A stretch of 64,000 bases of DNA. Source: Hymenopellis radicata (taxonomy: Eukaryota > Basidiomycota > Agaricomycetes > Agaricales > Physalacriaceae). The notes under the pieces were generated by a model. The model ran no database searches. It was not told the origin of the DNA and saw nothing but the letters and a program-made list of their open reading frames with translations. Numbering within the stretch: the first letter of the stretch is position 1; each line of letters opens with the position of its first letter. Location: the NCBI GenBank assembly GCA_015501595.1, contig JADNRX010000217.1, positions 1 to 64,000 on the forward strand, written 5' to 3'. The position numbers and the translations under genes are program-made. This document shows positions 35,200-47,254 of this stretch, in pieces.

Positions 35200-36560
35200 C
35201 TGTAGCGGAACTAGGTCCACTGGCCCAGATGCAGAATCGGTACTATGCGGAATCTCGAGTCAAGCATACTGAAATCCAGGCCAAGGGTTGCTCTCCAATG
35301 TGCATGGCCAGCTGGGCATATCGAACAGTTTTTTGAGGAGTCAGGCCAGGGTTACTTAATATTGAGGTGTCGTCAGCGTTTGTGGGACCCAGGTCAAGGT
35401 CTAAACTCAATTTGTGTTCAACTCTTATCAGTGACTCGAACGCACGTCGCAAACGATGATTAGGCTGCATGCCGCTTTTCCCATGCGCATTTTTCCGTGC
35501 CACACATTCGGCCATTTCAACGGTCACCTTACCCTTGGTAGATTGCCCGAATATGGCCATCCCAGGAACAGTATGTCTAGCGACCGAAACACCTCTCATG
35601 GACGCGGCAATGAATATGAGGGCAGTACAGTTGGAGTCTGTGACTACCGCTCTCGAACGAAGACTGTCTGAGAAAACGTGCTCCCGGACCGTGTTGTCAA
35701 GCTATTGGACTTCTGAGCCACGAATCAGGACAACCTGCTGCTGGCTGCATCAGTTAATGCGAACCAAATGAACCGAGCATTCCGAGAAGCTTCAGCATAA
35801 ATTATCGAAACATGCAACCTCGCGCTGAATTGATCGTGGCAAGGATGTAAGAAGGACGAGGAAAGGAGAATGTAGATGATGAGATCTATGAGATCGAGCA
35901 TCCCTCCACAATGTTGTCGTCTGTAACTGCTCAGGGTCCCGATATGTCAAATCCAAAGCAGAACGGCCCGATTCACTCTCGACACCAGATGGTCCATACA
36001 ATCGTGAATAAACAGCATCAGAACCGGGAAGTTACTTGCTGTGATGGCAGTAGACCCCTCATCGCAACCGGAAGAACCTGGTGACTGACACCTGGCAGTG
36101 TAGCCTAGACTCGAGGAGCTCCTGGGCCCAGGCATACCCTCCATCGTAGACCGAACTAGCATTTACGCCTTCTTGTCCGAACACCTCCAAGTTAACAGTA
36201 AACCAAGACATATCTCATTTGCTAGATGCGAACCAGTCCCTCTGTGGTAGGAACCGCGACTGCTGGTATTGTAGCCCGATTGCAGGTTCCCTTCCTGCAG
36301 GTACGAGATAGGCGAGCGGGACGGTATAAGGGACCGATATGCAGGATGTTCCAGTGCTGTAGAAGATGATGCGGGTATCATGATCCAGCACTGGTGCAGT
36401 AACTCGAACAGTAGACAGACAACAAACAGTACGGGATCGTTGCGGTCGAACAAGGATTACGCAAGTCTTGAACCCTGCAGAATTGAACGAGCTAACAAAT
36501 ACTGCTGAGGGCGCGACGATCGATAATGAGCAGATGACGGAAGAACCAGACGAACAGCGA
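35200..36560. other. No confident gene; possible ATPase-derived relics
   Basis: Overlapping short ORFs on both strands. A minus-strand frame (35,599-35,243) contains NPGLTPQKTV, faintly like the P-type ATPase segment that precedes the DKTGT region, so the ATPase relic may extend here. Nothing else is recognised. Confidence 0.3.
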
Positions 36561-36732
36561 ATCAGACATCCATAAGCCAAGGACGATGAAGTATCCGACT
36601 TATAACAACACACAAAACCATGTGAAATGTAGCACAAGTATGCCGAAAAATGGGAACAAGCATACCAATGAGAATGGGATCAGCGACGAACAGACGAACA
36701 GGAGAACAGTAGCAAAAGGACAGTCGGAGAAA

Positions 36733-37940
36733 ACATGAACAGGTGAATAGTGACCCGTGTGAAGTGAAAAGCAATGAAAGGACGGCCGGAGAAGACATGA
36801 ACAGGTGAATAGTGACCTGCATGAATGAGCACTGAACAAGGATATAGTTGATTAGGCAAACGAGCAATAACATCGGGTGGACAGACGGAATAATAATTTT
36901 AAACCAATGAGCAAATAAATGACTAGCAACAATTAGACGAACGGTCCAAGAACGCGAACCACAAACAATAAACAGACGAGCCAGGGAATGAGCAATTAAG
37001 CACAAGATCGAGCAGGCGAACAGTTGAGCTGACGGGCAGACGGGCCGGCGAACCATCCTTGCGAATCCTGTGCGACATAATCTTCCAGAGGGATTGTATT
37101 GACCTTGTGACGAAGTTGAGCTATGGTGTGCTCTGCATCTACTCGGGGTGTGTCCTAATGCCTCGGCGGGAGCAGCCTTTACCCGTACGACGACCACAAC
37201 ACGTTCGTGCTGCGCGGTCACGGCCTGTCGCGGGAGACGACTCGGGAGTGTCTTCCGTGACTTCAAATCTTCATACCCTTCACCGGTTGAGCTGCTACCT
37301 CGCGTGGCTGCAGCCATTCATCTCGCAATGTTTGGTCCGACTCTTCATAAAAGGTGCCAGATCTACAGGCTGTCAACATTGCCGGCACTCGTCGTTCGAA
37401 CTGACTAAACATCGAGAGTAGACGGGCTAGTATCTGGACAGGCGAACGGACGAGCTGACGAACACGAACCCATGAGCTGGTGGACCCGAACAGACGAGCT
37501 GACGAGCATACGAGCTGACGAACATGGACATACGAGCTGACGAACACGAACATACGAGCCGACGAACATACGAGCAACGAGCAGTTAACGAACGGACAAG
37601 AACACGGACAGGTGACGAACAGCGAACGGGCGAACAACGAACAGGTAAACGGGCTGGACGGGAAGGCAGGCAAACGGAAAACAGACAGTGAGGTGGACAG
37701 GGCAGTAAGGCGGAACGAGCAAGCAAGCACATGAACATATCGGCAAGTGGGCTAGGGCACCACCAAACGAGTCAATGGACAAACAAGCAGAAGAACAGAC
37801 GGGCGATGAATGACGGGCGGGACAGGCAAGCAAAGAACAGTTGAATGAGCTGCGGGCGGACGGACTAACGAACCGGCGAACAAGCGGCGAGTTGAACCAA
37901 CATTGACGCGCGCAGTACGAGCATATCAACGTAAACCGAT
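36733..37940. repeat. Low-complexity, strand-asymmetric degenerate repeats
   Basis: From about 37,425 to 37,900 the plus strand is built from variants of gacgaacatacgagct with few T residues. At 36,733-36,755 and 36,795-36,817 a 23-base word is repeated 62 bases apart. The long minus-strand ORFs here (for example 36,562-37,317) are translations of this repeat-like DNA (VRQLVCSSARLF types) and are not called as genes. Confidence 0.6.
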
Positions 37941-38879
37941 TGCGTGAAGACTAGTAAGGCGGGACGGCCAAACATCACGGTAATGGATGAATGGTCGAGC
38001 GACGCCTCGGACACAGAGCAAACAGAGAGATAATGACCTGTAGATAAAACTGACAAGCGGGTAGAAGGGAAAATGCGAAACACACACCGCAGTATAGTAA
38101 TACTGATCCCCGTGCGATATCGGCTCATGGATCAATGAGCTAGGAATCGGATCCAGAGAAAGTGGCATTAGGCGCTTGACGCTGATACTCCAGGGTAGAA
38201 AACATCGAACGAGAATCGGGCAACGTCGAGCTGGTGACGCGGCAACGGCAAACCGTCCTAATTTGACGCGGGCTGGAACATAAACGAGCACGAGCGATCC
38301 GGTGACGGGTTCACTGAGACTTCGGCAGAAAAGCGAGCACCACTGATAGGTGGATTCTCGTACCATTTGAGGACTCGGACCCAATGACCACGTCTTTGGC
38401 ACACAAGCATGTGGATAAGGCGCGTAGCAGCCAGTGGTTCGCGCAGCAATACCCCTGCACCGTGTCAGACCCGTCTCCCGCCTTCGTCCAATATGCTGCG
38501 CCAGCCCAACTAGCCAAGGCGGCGAGTCCATGAACCATAGCCTCGTCGCAGTAGTTTCCATACTGTAGGTAGTCGTCGCTGCACCCCTGTTTGGCGCCGG
38601 CCTCTCGCATTGCGGTCCGTAAAGAAAGCCACCATGCCAGCATTTGGAGGCAGTGATGCGTAAAGAAAACGAAAAATTTACGGGAGAGACGGAGGATCGA
38701 GGCTGACGATGATGGACGCGTCGGACAGAAATGGAAGACGCGTTCCCATCGATTCCTGTTTGGGAAACACTGACACGTGGAATCGATGGGCGTTCATCTG
38801 TGAGCCTCGATCCACTTGCTAGCTTATCTCACACTTAACCTGCTCGTACCTCGCAGACTCAGCTTACAATTAAGCAATC

Positions 38880-39190
38880 TATGTCTGACACTACCTCCAG
38901 CTTCAGGTTACCAAGCGAAGGAAGGATCTGATCCGGCTTATATTCTCCAATCACCACTCCAGCGCACCAATTGTGTTCATCCATTTATTCCTTGCAATGA
39001 TCAACTTTGCAGACTCTGTGATCTGGCTGTTGAGTCTTCTGAGCATGTGGTTCTGATCTGCACTGGTGACTCAGACTTAGTGGACCTACATACTGCCACC
39101 ATGACTGTCCTACAACCTAGGCTGCCGACCAACAATGGTGGTGATTTGGTGCTTCTGTGTGCACTAGTTTTCCATGACACTTGTTGCTAA
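38880..39190 (+). pseudogene. Reverse-transcriptase-like C-terminal fragment (non-LTR type)
   Basis: The plus strand contains NDQLCRLCDLAVESSEHVVL followed by a cysteine two residues later, a CxxC...H...C arrangement like the zinc-knuckle near the C-terminus of fungal non-LTR retrotransposon polyproteins. The surrounding frame is open for about 124 codons (38,816-39,190), but no RT catalytic motif is present. Directly follows module B. Confidence 0.45.
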
Positions 39191-39510
39191 GCTTGTCTAC
39201 AACACCATCAAGCTGTTTAAGACCTTTGAGCTTCAACGAAGAAGGCAAGATTGAGAGAACTCAGCTTGTGCATGAGAGGGTTAGTTAATGGGTTTGTTCA
39301 GTAACTCAACTTATATCAAATGGGATCATCAGTTTTGTGTGTTTGCAGGAATGATAACATCACTGTGAAGCGGAGCCTTGATGGATGCGGCAAGGATTGG
39401 AATCCTGACAGGAGATAGGTCCAGCTGCAAACATTGACACTGGCATGCAAGGTGAACGGGTCAAGGGAAAGTATCTGATGGACCTGAACATACTACACAG
39501 AGCAGCACTC

Positions 39511-39666
39511 TCAGAGCAAAGCTTGCTGCAGGGTGAGGATGACACTGCATTTCATGGAGTTCTGCGCCGCGCTATTGGTCCACGTCAACATCTGGATAAT
39601 CACCAGTTCGAACAAGACGGTCTTTCCACTTCCGGTTGGAGCTGCGAGGAATTTCAGCGCGACCAT
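39511..39666 (-). pseudogene. MER3/HFM1-like helicase fragment (Walker A)
   Basis: Fifty-one codons on the minus strand contain AAPTGSGKTVLFELVIIQML, a helicase motif I with the wording typical of Ski2-like MER3/HFM1 meiotic helicases. A stop follows and no further helicase motifs are found nearby in frame; an ALC-containing stretch in another frame may be a remnant of motif Ia. A relic fragment rather than a gene. Confidence 0.6.
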
Positions 39667-39896
39667 TATCGTCGTGTCTGACTACGAACCACTTGCAACC
39701 TGGAAGAGGGTCAGCAAAAGAGAATGACGTGGAATAAGACGACATACAAGATTTTCGTTGGAGTTGACAAGCTGTCTAATGTTGAGTGCGAATGTTGTGG
39801 AAGCATGGAGCGACGACTAACCGTTTCGAAACACGACGATTGAACTGCATTGAAGACCCCGAATTTGAAAAGTGCGCGATACATATCGGCTGATCA

Positions 39897-40289
39897 GTGA
39901 TGGGTAAATCAATAGAGAGTCAAGCCATAGGATGGCGAACACACGAAGATCTGACACCGGTCGGAGTCGGATGCCTTTCGACTTTGTCAAGACAGCAACG
40001 CGAGAAGATTGGCAAGGCGCTCAAGACACGTGGTGCCGCTATCCAGACCGCTCTCAATGAGTTCAACACACAGGCGAAGATTCTCGGCCTTTCCACTCTT
40101 ACGTGGTCTACTCTCGTCGAAGTCATGTTCGTCGGCGAACTCGACTTATTAGAGGATGCCCGATTGAGCCCAAACCCCCATACACTGATACAGAGTGGTG
40201 CAAGTGAAAGAAGGATTAACAGTAGTTCTAGAAACATATCTAAAAAGTTGGTTAGAATTGAGCAGTGGGCAATGAGAGGTGGGAGTTGA
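39897..40289 (+). pseudogene. KDZ transposase C-terminal fragment
   Basis: The 130-codon frame contains GKALKTRGAAIQTALNEFNT and STLVEVMFVGELDLLEDAR, which matches the typical C-terminal region of Kyakuja-Dileera-Zisupton (KDZ) transposases of Agaricomycetes (normally ALxxRxxAIxxALxxYN ... EYTFLAEFDLLRD). Catalytic residues lie upstream in the full protein and are absent here. Adds to the evidence that 38.9-40.3 kb is a graveyard of mobile and gene fragments. Confidence 0.65.
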
Positions 40290-40299
40290 GAGGTAAGAG

Positions 40300-41470
40300 G
40301 TGAGCACTGAAGACCAGATACCACTGTATGAAATGAATGAACTCACTTTACTTATGGTGCAACATTTGGCTTGATCCGCTAGGAACACAAGAACATGCCA
40401 TAATTCGTGAGGCGCTCATTCGTGAACCATTCGAGCGGGAGGAATAACTTGTTGGCAATGGGGTGGAGGTAGATGTCAGAGACCGCTGTTAAGTATGGGC
40501 CTCTGACCGGGAATGCATTGTATGGGGCTGGTGAGAGCCATGGAGCCGACAACAGATTAGATCGTCCTTTACGCGTGTGCCGGGACGTGTTCCGTCGCCT
40601 TTTTGGCGTGTCGCGCTGCCTCAATGTGAAGGCGGGGATGGGACCAGTATCAATGCATAATTGCTCACTGAAAACAAAGAGTTCTATTTCTTCATTGGTG
40701 TATGGGTAGATGGGCGGTGGTCCCCCGTCGATGAAGGACGCTCTGTCGTCCCGACAGTCAAGGGTCAGATCGATGCTGGCCTCGTTATGGAGCTCGGCCT
40801 TGCGGCTGTACCCATTCCGGATGGTAAGGGAGCACCCGGCGGCGTCCTTGGGTCGTGAACCATACGTGGCGGGAAATCAAAGTCGACAGGAATCGGTGCT
40901 GCCACGCCGGAGTTGGGAAGTAAGTTTGTCACGTTGGTCGAAGAAAGCAAAAGTCAAGAGAGGAGAGGCCCGAGATAAAGGCGAGATGGCGGGCCCGTGG
41001 AAGTCGAGTGAGCGCGACGAGCAAGAGACGTTGTGAGCACGCGATCGCGGACCCGAACAGGAAAGTGGTACGGTAATCAAAAACGTCTGGGGTAAGCACT
41101 CATCTCTAGTACCTTATCTTTCACTTACGCTAGCCGTTCGTAAGCTCGCGTAGCTTCAGCTGGCACGCTCCGTTAGTGGACAACGACTCGGACATCCCGT
41201 AGCTTTACCATATGGAATTGAATATTTCCTTGGACCACCCCCCTTTTTTGTTTCTTTTTGTCTCTCTCCTCGTAGCAATTCCAGATGTATGTTCTCTGAG
41301 CTAGTGACCAGAGGTCCGTTGGCACCTTCTTGAATGCGGAGATATCCCTCGGTCACTAGGTGAAATCGGGTCTAAACATTTCCACTCCTCGGTGGGTACC
41401 TACATACCTTGTTTTAACACTAAAGCAAAAACAATAAAACTATTCACAAACAGGTAGTACGTCCAGGAAA
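40300..41470. other. Intergenic stretch without recognised gene
   Basis: Two minus-strand frames (40,950-40,765 and 40,624-40,379) and the segment between them read as protein-like text (DGGPPPIYPYTNEEIELF; YNAFPVRGPYLTAVSDIY) but in different frames, suggesting a decayed gene. A plus-strand frame at 40,661-40,858 competes. No family is recognised. Confidence 0.3.
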
Positions 41471-43464
41471 CTACCAAGGAGAGCCTATAATACCACGTCG
41501 ATTATCGCACGCCTGATGCCACTTATGTCCTTGCGTGGGCCACGAGTTCGGCAGCCGATCCACATATCGCCTCACCGTCAAGAAACTAACATCCCGTATC
41601 TGCCTCCTCATCACGTTCGTCTTCTGCGAATACTCGGGTGCCGAACCCGCGACCATATCCACCAGCTCCTCCAGATCATCATCCTTCTCCTGCACACCGA
41701 ACGGCTGTACGTGGTACGTGCTACCCGACGACGGCGCGCGCGAGTACGGCCGGATGGAGACGATCTGCAAGGTCATGATCGGCGCGCCAAACTTGGCCCG
41801 TTCCTCAGCCAAGATGGCAAGGTAGAAGGCTGGGATGTCTTGTATGCGTCCTTCGATACGGATAGTACTGAGGTTGGGCAAAGTAGGGCAGGATCCTGGT
41901 CATGAGATGGATATAGAGCTGAGAGAATAGACTCCGTGGCGGACTTGTTCTGCCCTCGGAGAATCAGATTTTCGAGTGAGGTGAGAGACTCGAAGGCCGT
42001 CCGCCATGCCATGATGTCGACGGCAGCTTCCGCAGATGAAGTATTATGAGGACTGCTCGAAGCTGTGTCTTCGAATGAAGCGGTGGTAGCACCGAGCAGA
42101 GGGAAGCACTTTGTGGCATTGTTGATCTGGGCCACGGTATAGTCTCCTTTAACGACGAGTATGCCATCGACGACAGAGACGAGGTGGGTGGTGGAGAACG
42201 ATGGCGCCTATAGCTATCCCGAATGTACCGGTATTCCTTAATGCCGTTCAGATTCTGGAGGTGGACTCTCGATGTCGGGAATAGAGTCGACAGCTCCTGG
42301 TTAGTGTCGAGTAAAGTAGAATCGCCCCAAATGTACAACGATGTATCCGGTAGAAGTTGAAGGTGCTCGAGGAGACGAGTGACGAAGTGGATGCTGCGAA
42401 CTCCCCCAATGTCAACTTCGCGAAGACGTTCTAGACGGACGACGCGTCCCGGTGAGACTACTGGAGTATCGTCGCCCGGAGGACGGTCGGGACCTGCAAA
42501 GACCAACACCAGGGTCTCCAAGAGAGGCGAGTGCTCGAGAAAATCGAGAAAACTCGCAGTGGTCGGGCGCGTCCCTCCATGGCTCTGCCTGTACAGGCAC
42601 AAGCGCGTCAAATTGTGGAAGTATCCGCTGGGCCAGGAAGGGTAGTGTTCTAAACAAAGCTCCCTCAGACGCGGCATGCATCCGTCGAACAATGATTCCA
42701 AGTGCGATGTGGTTGTTGTCGGAGGAACTCCCCATCCGGGAGGGTTGAGCATTCCCCACCCACCACCCCAATTCGCGCTGACCTCGTTCGAGAGCAAAGT
42801 CAGACTAACAAGTTTCGGGGCTGGTGAGTTTAAGAGAAGGCGAACGGGTTGGGACGGGGATGGGACTTCTGAGCGAAGTCGCCAAGGATCCACGTGGAAT
42901 TCGCGGATACGATGGGTGTGCTCGAGGATCGCGTTCAGGTCCTGCGCTGGAACGGGAAACTGGTTTCGAATCCCATAGGTGACCGTGAGTGGCGTGTCGG
43001 CAGAGCGCTTCAAACATTTGAAGGGTATATACCCACTGTCAATGTTCGACCACAGCACATGATATGTAGCGCAGATCCCTCGCCAGTGGCGGCATACGGT
43101 CAACAACCGAAGCCAATCTTCATGCAGTGTGCAGCGGTCAGGCGCGATGGGGAGAAAGCCCGGCAAACGCTGCTGCGTCTCCCTGAATACCACAGCGAGG
43201 AGCTCTGGAGGGAGGCGGTTGATCGGCTGCAAGTTGTTACGAGCACCTCTGATCAGCGCTGCCGCCGTTTGCATCTTCTTTTCGAGGATGTCCAACTGAG
43301 ACGCGTCAGGTTTCTGTAATCGCCAGGAATACGACACGTACCTTGGCTACATCCCAGTTGCTGGAGCTGTAAGTCGAATTAGAATGTTTATGATTGACGA
43401 AACGGGGCACGCACTGTTTGTGTATCTTGTTTACTAGGACATCGACAAGCTCTTCCGAGCCCAT
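41471..43464 (-). CDS. F-box protein (LRR-type repeats likely), two frame breaks
   Basis: Start taken at the ATG 43,464 (MGSEELVDVLVNKIHK), followed by a short intron and the main frame from 43,309. The F-box is near the amino end (INRLPPELLAVVFRE ... LLTVCRHWRGICATYHVLW), followed by segments like the leucine-rich comparisons of Agaricomycete F-box proteins (PRLRELCLEHYPSW, HSPLLETLVLVF). F-box proteins recruit substrates to SCF ubiquitin ligases through Skp1. The frame changes by one base near 42,212 and again near 41,893; each new frame is clearly the continuation (VVDGILVVKGDYTV; LSTIRIEGRIQDIPAF). These are mutations or sequencing indels. About 600 residues if repaired. Confidence 0.7.
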
Positions 43465-43469
43465 CTTCC

Positions 43470-45760
43470 GCGACGGGGCCATTTAAGACGTCGCAACGGG
43501 CGGGATATGCGCCACTGGTTAATGGAGATGAGGTGCGTAAACAGCCCTTTCAGCGCTTCTTCACACAGCCCTTTTAGTAGTCAGGCGCTAATCACCCATT
43601 GAGGCACTGCTTTCACACGAATACGGCTTGCTCCATTTTGAGATATTCTGCAGAAACAGACTCAGTGGAATCATAAAGAGTGTAGAATGAAAACATACGA
43701 ATGCCTGGAACTTATAAGGAGGGAGAGAGCTGAGAGAGAGTCCAGAGTTTGCAGGGTTGGCTTCGGAGGCAGTGTCCGGAAATTGACGCTGTTGGTTCAA
43801 CTCCTCCTGATGTCTCTTCCTTCGTTTCTTCCACATCCTTCAGGTCTTAGTTCAACGAGATGCAAATGACGCGTTGTCAAAGCTTTCACTCGACTCGAAT
43901 CAATACTCGGCCTTTTAACTCGCTCAAAGGCCATCTTGACTGACTCCGAAGATTTTCCTCCCGCTGGCTATAAATCTGACCTTGCATAAGGTGGTCCTCG
44001 TACTTTTATAAAGCCCGCTTGCGTAGTACTCGACAGGCTTGAACTTACAGACCTCGAGTTCAGACATACATCATGGCCTATCATTTCCACACTCTCTTCG
44101 GCTGCATCTTACCACTGGCTCAGGCTTTCGACACCGCCTCTTCTCGGTGATTCATGCGGAGTCCTATGACCCTCATAGGCTTATTGAATATAGTCGACCG
44201 GAGGTGGATCTCTCTTATTGACAAGCGTGAGTTCGATGTGTATTTCGAATCAGCTTAATGAAAGATGCTACAAGTGAGTCCGACGCTTCTAAGATTCTTG
44301 CTGCTAAGACCCAGACTATACTTATCTTATTCTAGCGGTCCCTTTGCTCAGCGAAGCACCAAAAATTGTAAAACGCCTGCCTCGCCTACTTCGCAAGTCC
44401 GGATGCCAGTATGTCGTTCTCCGAAACTCTGTCGTTGTGAGCACTCACACGCATAATAGACCGAAAAGAACCTGCGAAGGGCGACCATTGACAGACGTGC
44501 AGGGTACGTGAAGTCAGGAGGCCCAATACCCCTTGGCAGCAAGCACTGAATTCAACCCAGACGACGAAGGGCGAGTCTTCGCTCACTCATCCCACTCTTG
44601 ACAAGTTAGCTTCCTTCCCCGCCGTCCGAGTCTCTCTACGAATGACCATGTCTCATCGACGCTCTAAAAAGTACGAAGTTCATCTATCAAAACTCGGAAC
44701 AACACATTTAAACTAAGAACAAGGTCATACGAACCCCCCGGCTTGGTCCCCCCTTGCAACGCCGCAACATATGCTCGTCAACCATATCACTCATCGGCAT
44801 CCCGTCTAATCCGGGGCCGTCGGTTGCTCTTGTACTCTCTTCGTCCAAAAGTATTTATACTCCTCATTCCATATCAGTATTGATCCCACCACACGGGCCA
44901 CCTCTCCTTCTTCCAATTCCAGATCTACTTCCGCGGGCGCAAAACTGCTTCCGCTTTTGCTTTTGCTTCCGCTCGCACCCACCACGAGCTATGAATCATC
45001 GATCCGAACGTCCTTGGCATGTGGGCCTGTTCTTCCGTCACAAGGGTAAATCCATCAACCACAAAATCTCCGCGTCGAGAACTGCGGCCATGTGCTGCAC
45101 TACTGAGGGCGTTGCATTCATTCCGAGGACATCTTACCTCACCCTCGCCCCGTGGCCCGATTCCCAGCCTCATGGCTCGTCGCGTCCGGTGACCTAGAAG
45201 CCAACATCATCCCCCTCAATTATCCTGGGTCCACCGTGAGTTTATCGCACCCATCGTTCCGGCATCCCGAGGGACCGGCGGCGATCTGGGGGCGCATATT
45301 GACCATCATTGCCGTACGCCACTGACATCAACACCACCCTCGCCATAGCCCATCGAATGTGTGTCCGTTTCGTATGTTGGCGCTTAGCGCTCCTTCCACT
45401 CTGCTAACACGCGCCGAGGAAGTAGTGATGTCGCTAGCACGTTGTTCTCAGGCGCTTAACCTGGTGAGGAGAAAATTGCATTTTTTTTGGAGTTCTTCTA
45501 GTTACAACAACAGAATAGGAACACAAGGTAGGGAGAGAGAGAGAAAAGTACATAAATACGTTTGTCTTAATATCCAAAGGAAATAGTCGTAATGATACAA
45601 GGAAAAATAACCAAGAAATCAGGTGGGATAAAGATGGCGCCGATAGAGGAGATAGCTGAAAGATAAGGACAAAATAGTAAAAGAAAGTGGTTGGGGGCGA
45701 GTATACATACATTTTCCACGTACGGCAGAATTGGATTCGATTATGCAAAAGGGAAAAGAC
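43470..45760. other. Intergenic, no confident gene
   Basis: Contains a possible core promoter (TATAAAG near 44,008) followed by a short ATG-started frame at 44,071 with a hydrophobic start (FHTLFGCILPLAQAF), which could be a truncated secreted-protein exon. A 147-codon plus-strand ORF (44,754-45,197) is not supported by any recognisable domain. Confidence 0.3.
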
Positions 45761-45762
45761 GA

Positions 45763-47015
45763 TTAGTACCCGACGGCCGGCGTCGATACATTCCAAGTGG
45801 GGTTCAACGGCGGCGGCATCTCGAAATCCAACAAATCACTATACTCAGTGAGATAATCAGCGGTGACACCAGGAAGCTCGAATGTGAACATGTCAGACGG
45901 GCTGCCATATAGGGATGAAAGGGACTGCAGGTCGGATTCCGTAAAGGTTTTTGTTTGTTCTGATGTTTGGCCGTGTCCGTGGGCGAAGGGCTCATACGAC
46001 GGCGGCGAGAGGGCGTCGTACGACGGCGCGGGGGGATAGGACGGCGCCACGCTGTTAATGTACTCGGGATTGAAAAAGTTGTCCGACATGGGCGACGGAT
46101 ACGAGCTCGTGGGGCCGTCAATCGGGGAACATGGATACGAGCCTGCGTCCGTGTAATCGACGGGGGTTTGGGGATACGGAGATGTGGGCGTGTGGCAGTA
46201 GGACGTATCCGAATAGGGCGCAGGTTGTTCGGGGTAATACATCTGCTGGTCGACGTATTCCTCCACGCTGGGAGGTTGCGCGGGAACCGGCGGAGGAGGA
46301 GGCGTCGTATCAGCCTCGGGCTCTCGCTTGACGTCCTGTCAAAAGCATAAACACAGCGCCACACGCCGCAGCACAAGGAACCACTCACCACCACAACTTC
46401 GCGTTTCTCGCGCTTCTTGAACGCACTCTCGGTTATAGGCGTCTCGAAGCGCGTGATGATCTCCTTGACGTGCGTCTTGTCAAACTCCCTGATGGCCTGG
46501 TCGAGCGCGGCGCCCTTCAGGCCATCAACGAGTAACTCTGCGATTTTGGCGCATCGTTTCGTATCTTTAGGTTCTACCTCTCTGACCTTTCTTCGCTTCT
46601 CGCCGCCACCACCACCTGCGCCAGGTGTTCTAGACGAATGAGCCGGTCTGAACGCATACGCAGGGAACCGTCTACGATGCTCATCAAGAGCCGCTCGCGC
46701 CTTGTCGTGCCAGATCTGTCGTTCAGCGTCGGGTAGCCCTTGCCATGTCATGCCAATGATCTTCGAGAGTGTGCTATGGTTGGTCTCGACGTCGGTGGAG
46801 ACATGCTGGGATTTGATAAAGGACGAGCGAAAGAGGATGAAGGCATTTGGAGGACGGGGGATATGGCTCGCCGGCTTCTTTTTGCTATGTTTCGAGCCGC
46901 CGGTCCCACATTCGGACGTGTTAACGCTGAGCACGTCACAGAGGTTGGCAGGGGAGTTGGGGAGTGTCCAGACGATCTCGGCGGGAGGCGACGTGCGGGC
47001 GGGAGGCATATTCAA
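45763..47015 (-). CDS. HMG-box transcription factor
   Basis: Two exons, 47,015-46,389 and 46,335-45,763, with a 53-base intron (GTGAGT...GACAG), encode 399 residues. The HMG box spans about residues 52-122 (IPRPPNAFILFRSSFIKSQH ... WQGLPDAERQIWHDKA), the MATA_HMG/SOX-like form that binds DNA sequence-specifically. The following region is basic and then, after the intron, low-complexity with Pro/Ser/Tyr-rich repeats (YPSPMSDNFFNPEYINSVAP), a likely transactivation region. In basidiomycetes such proteins act in mating, pheromone response or fruiting, but the sequence does not say which. No partner gene is adjacent. Confidence 0.88.
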
Positions 47016-47254
47016 GAAAGAGAGAGAGGTATCGCTCGAGTGATGGGAAGGAAAGGGACCAAGTCACAATGTTCGTCCTTGGTGGTACTTATCACCTCAT
47101 CCGGTAAGTACGTCAAGGGCTTCCCTTGGCTTCCCTTCATTTATATTTACCCTCTAGCCCTTTTCCCACTTCTCCGATCCGGTGTTCATGCTCAATAATG
47201 CCACGAACAAGGAGTGCGTTCTCTTGAATAAAACAACGTGGCCTTGACCAAGGT

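Larger units (their letters stand above)
34120..38870. mobile_element. Second copy of the hairpin-rich element, split by a 4.3-kb insert
   Basis: Module A recurs at 34,120-34,373 and module B at 38,669-38,870, both nearly identical to copy 1. The 36-bp middle of copy 1 is replaced by 4,295 bp (34,374-38,668) that includes a P-type ATPase fragment and low-complexity DNA. Either another sequence inserted with a small deletion, or an element with fixed ends captured internal DNA, as Pack-type transposons do. Confidence 0.55.

Noticed and set aside
36562..37317. 251-codon minus-strand ORF with many hydrophobic residues
   Set aside because: It is a translation of degenerate repeats; the repeated words LFTCSCFL/LFMSSPAVL track DNA repeats, and no domain or start context supports a gene.
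33629..38870. Modules A and B as the two LTRs of one retrotransposon
   Set aside because: A and B are different sequences that flank the insert, not the same repeat at both ends; ends do not show clear TG...CA and no gag/pol, primer-binding site or polypurine tract is seen between them.
45767..46350. Plus-strand 127-codon Arg/Gly-rich ORF
   Set aside because: It is antisense to the Pro/Ser/Tyr-rich second exon of the HMG-box gene.
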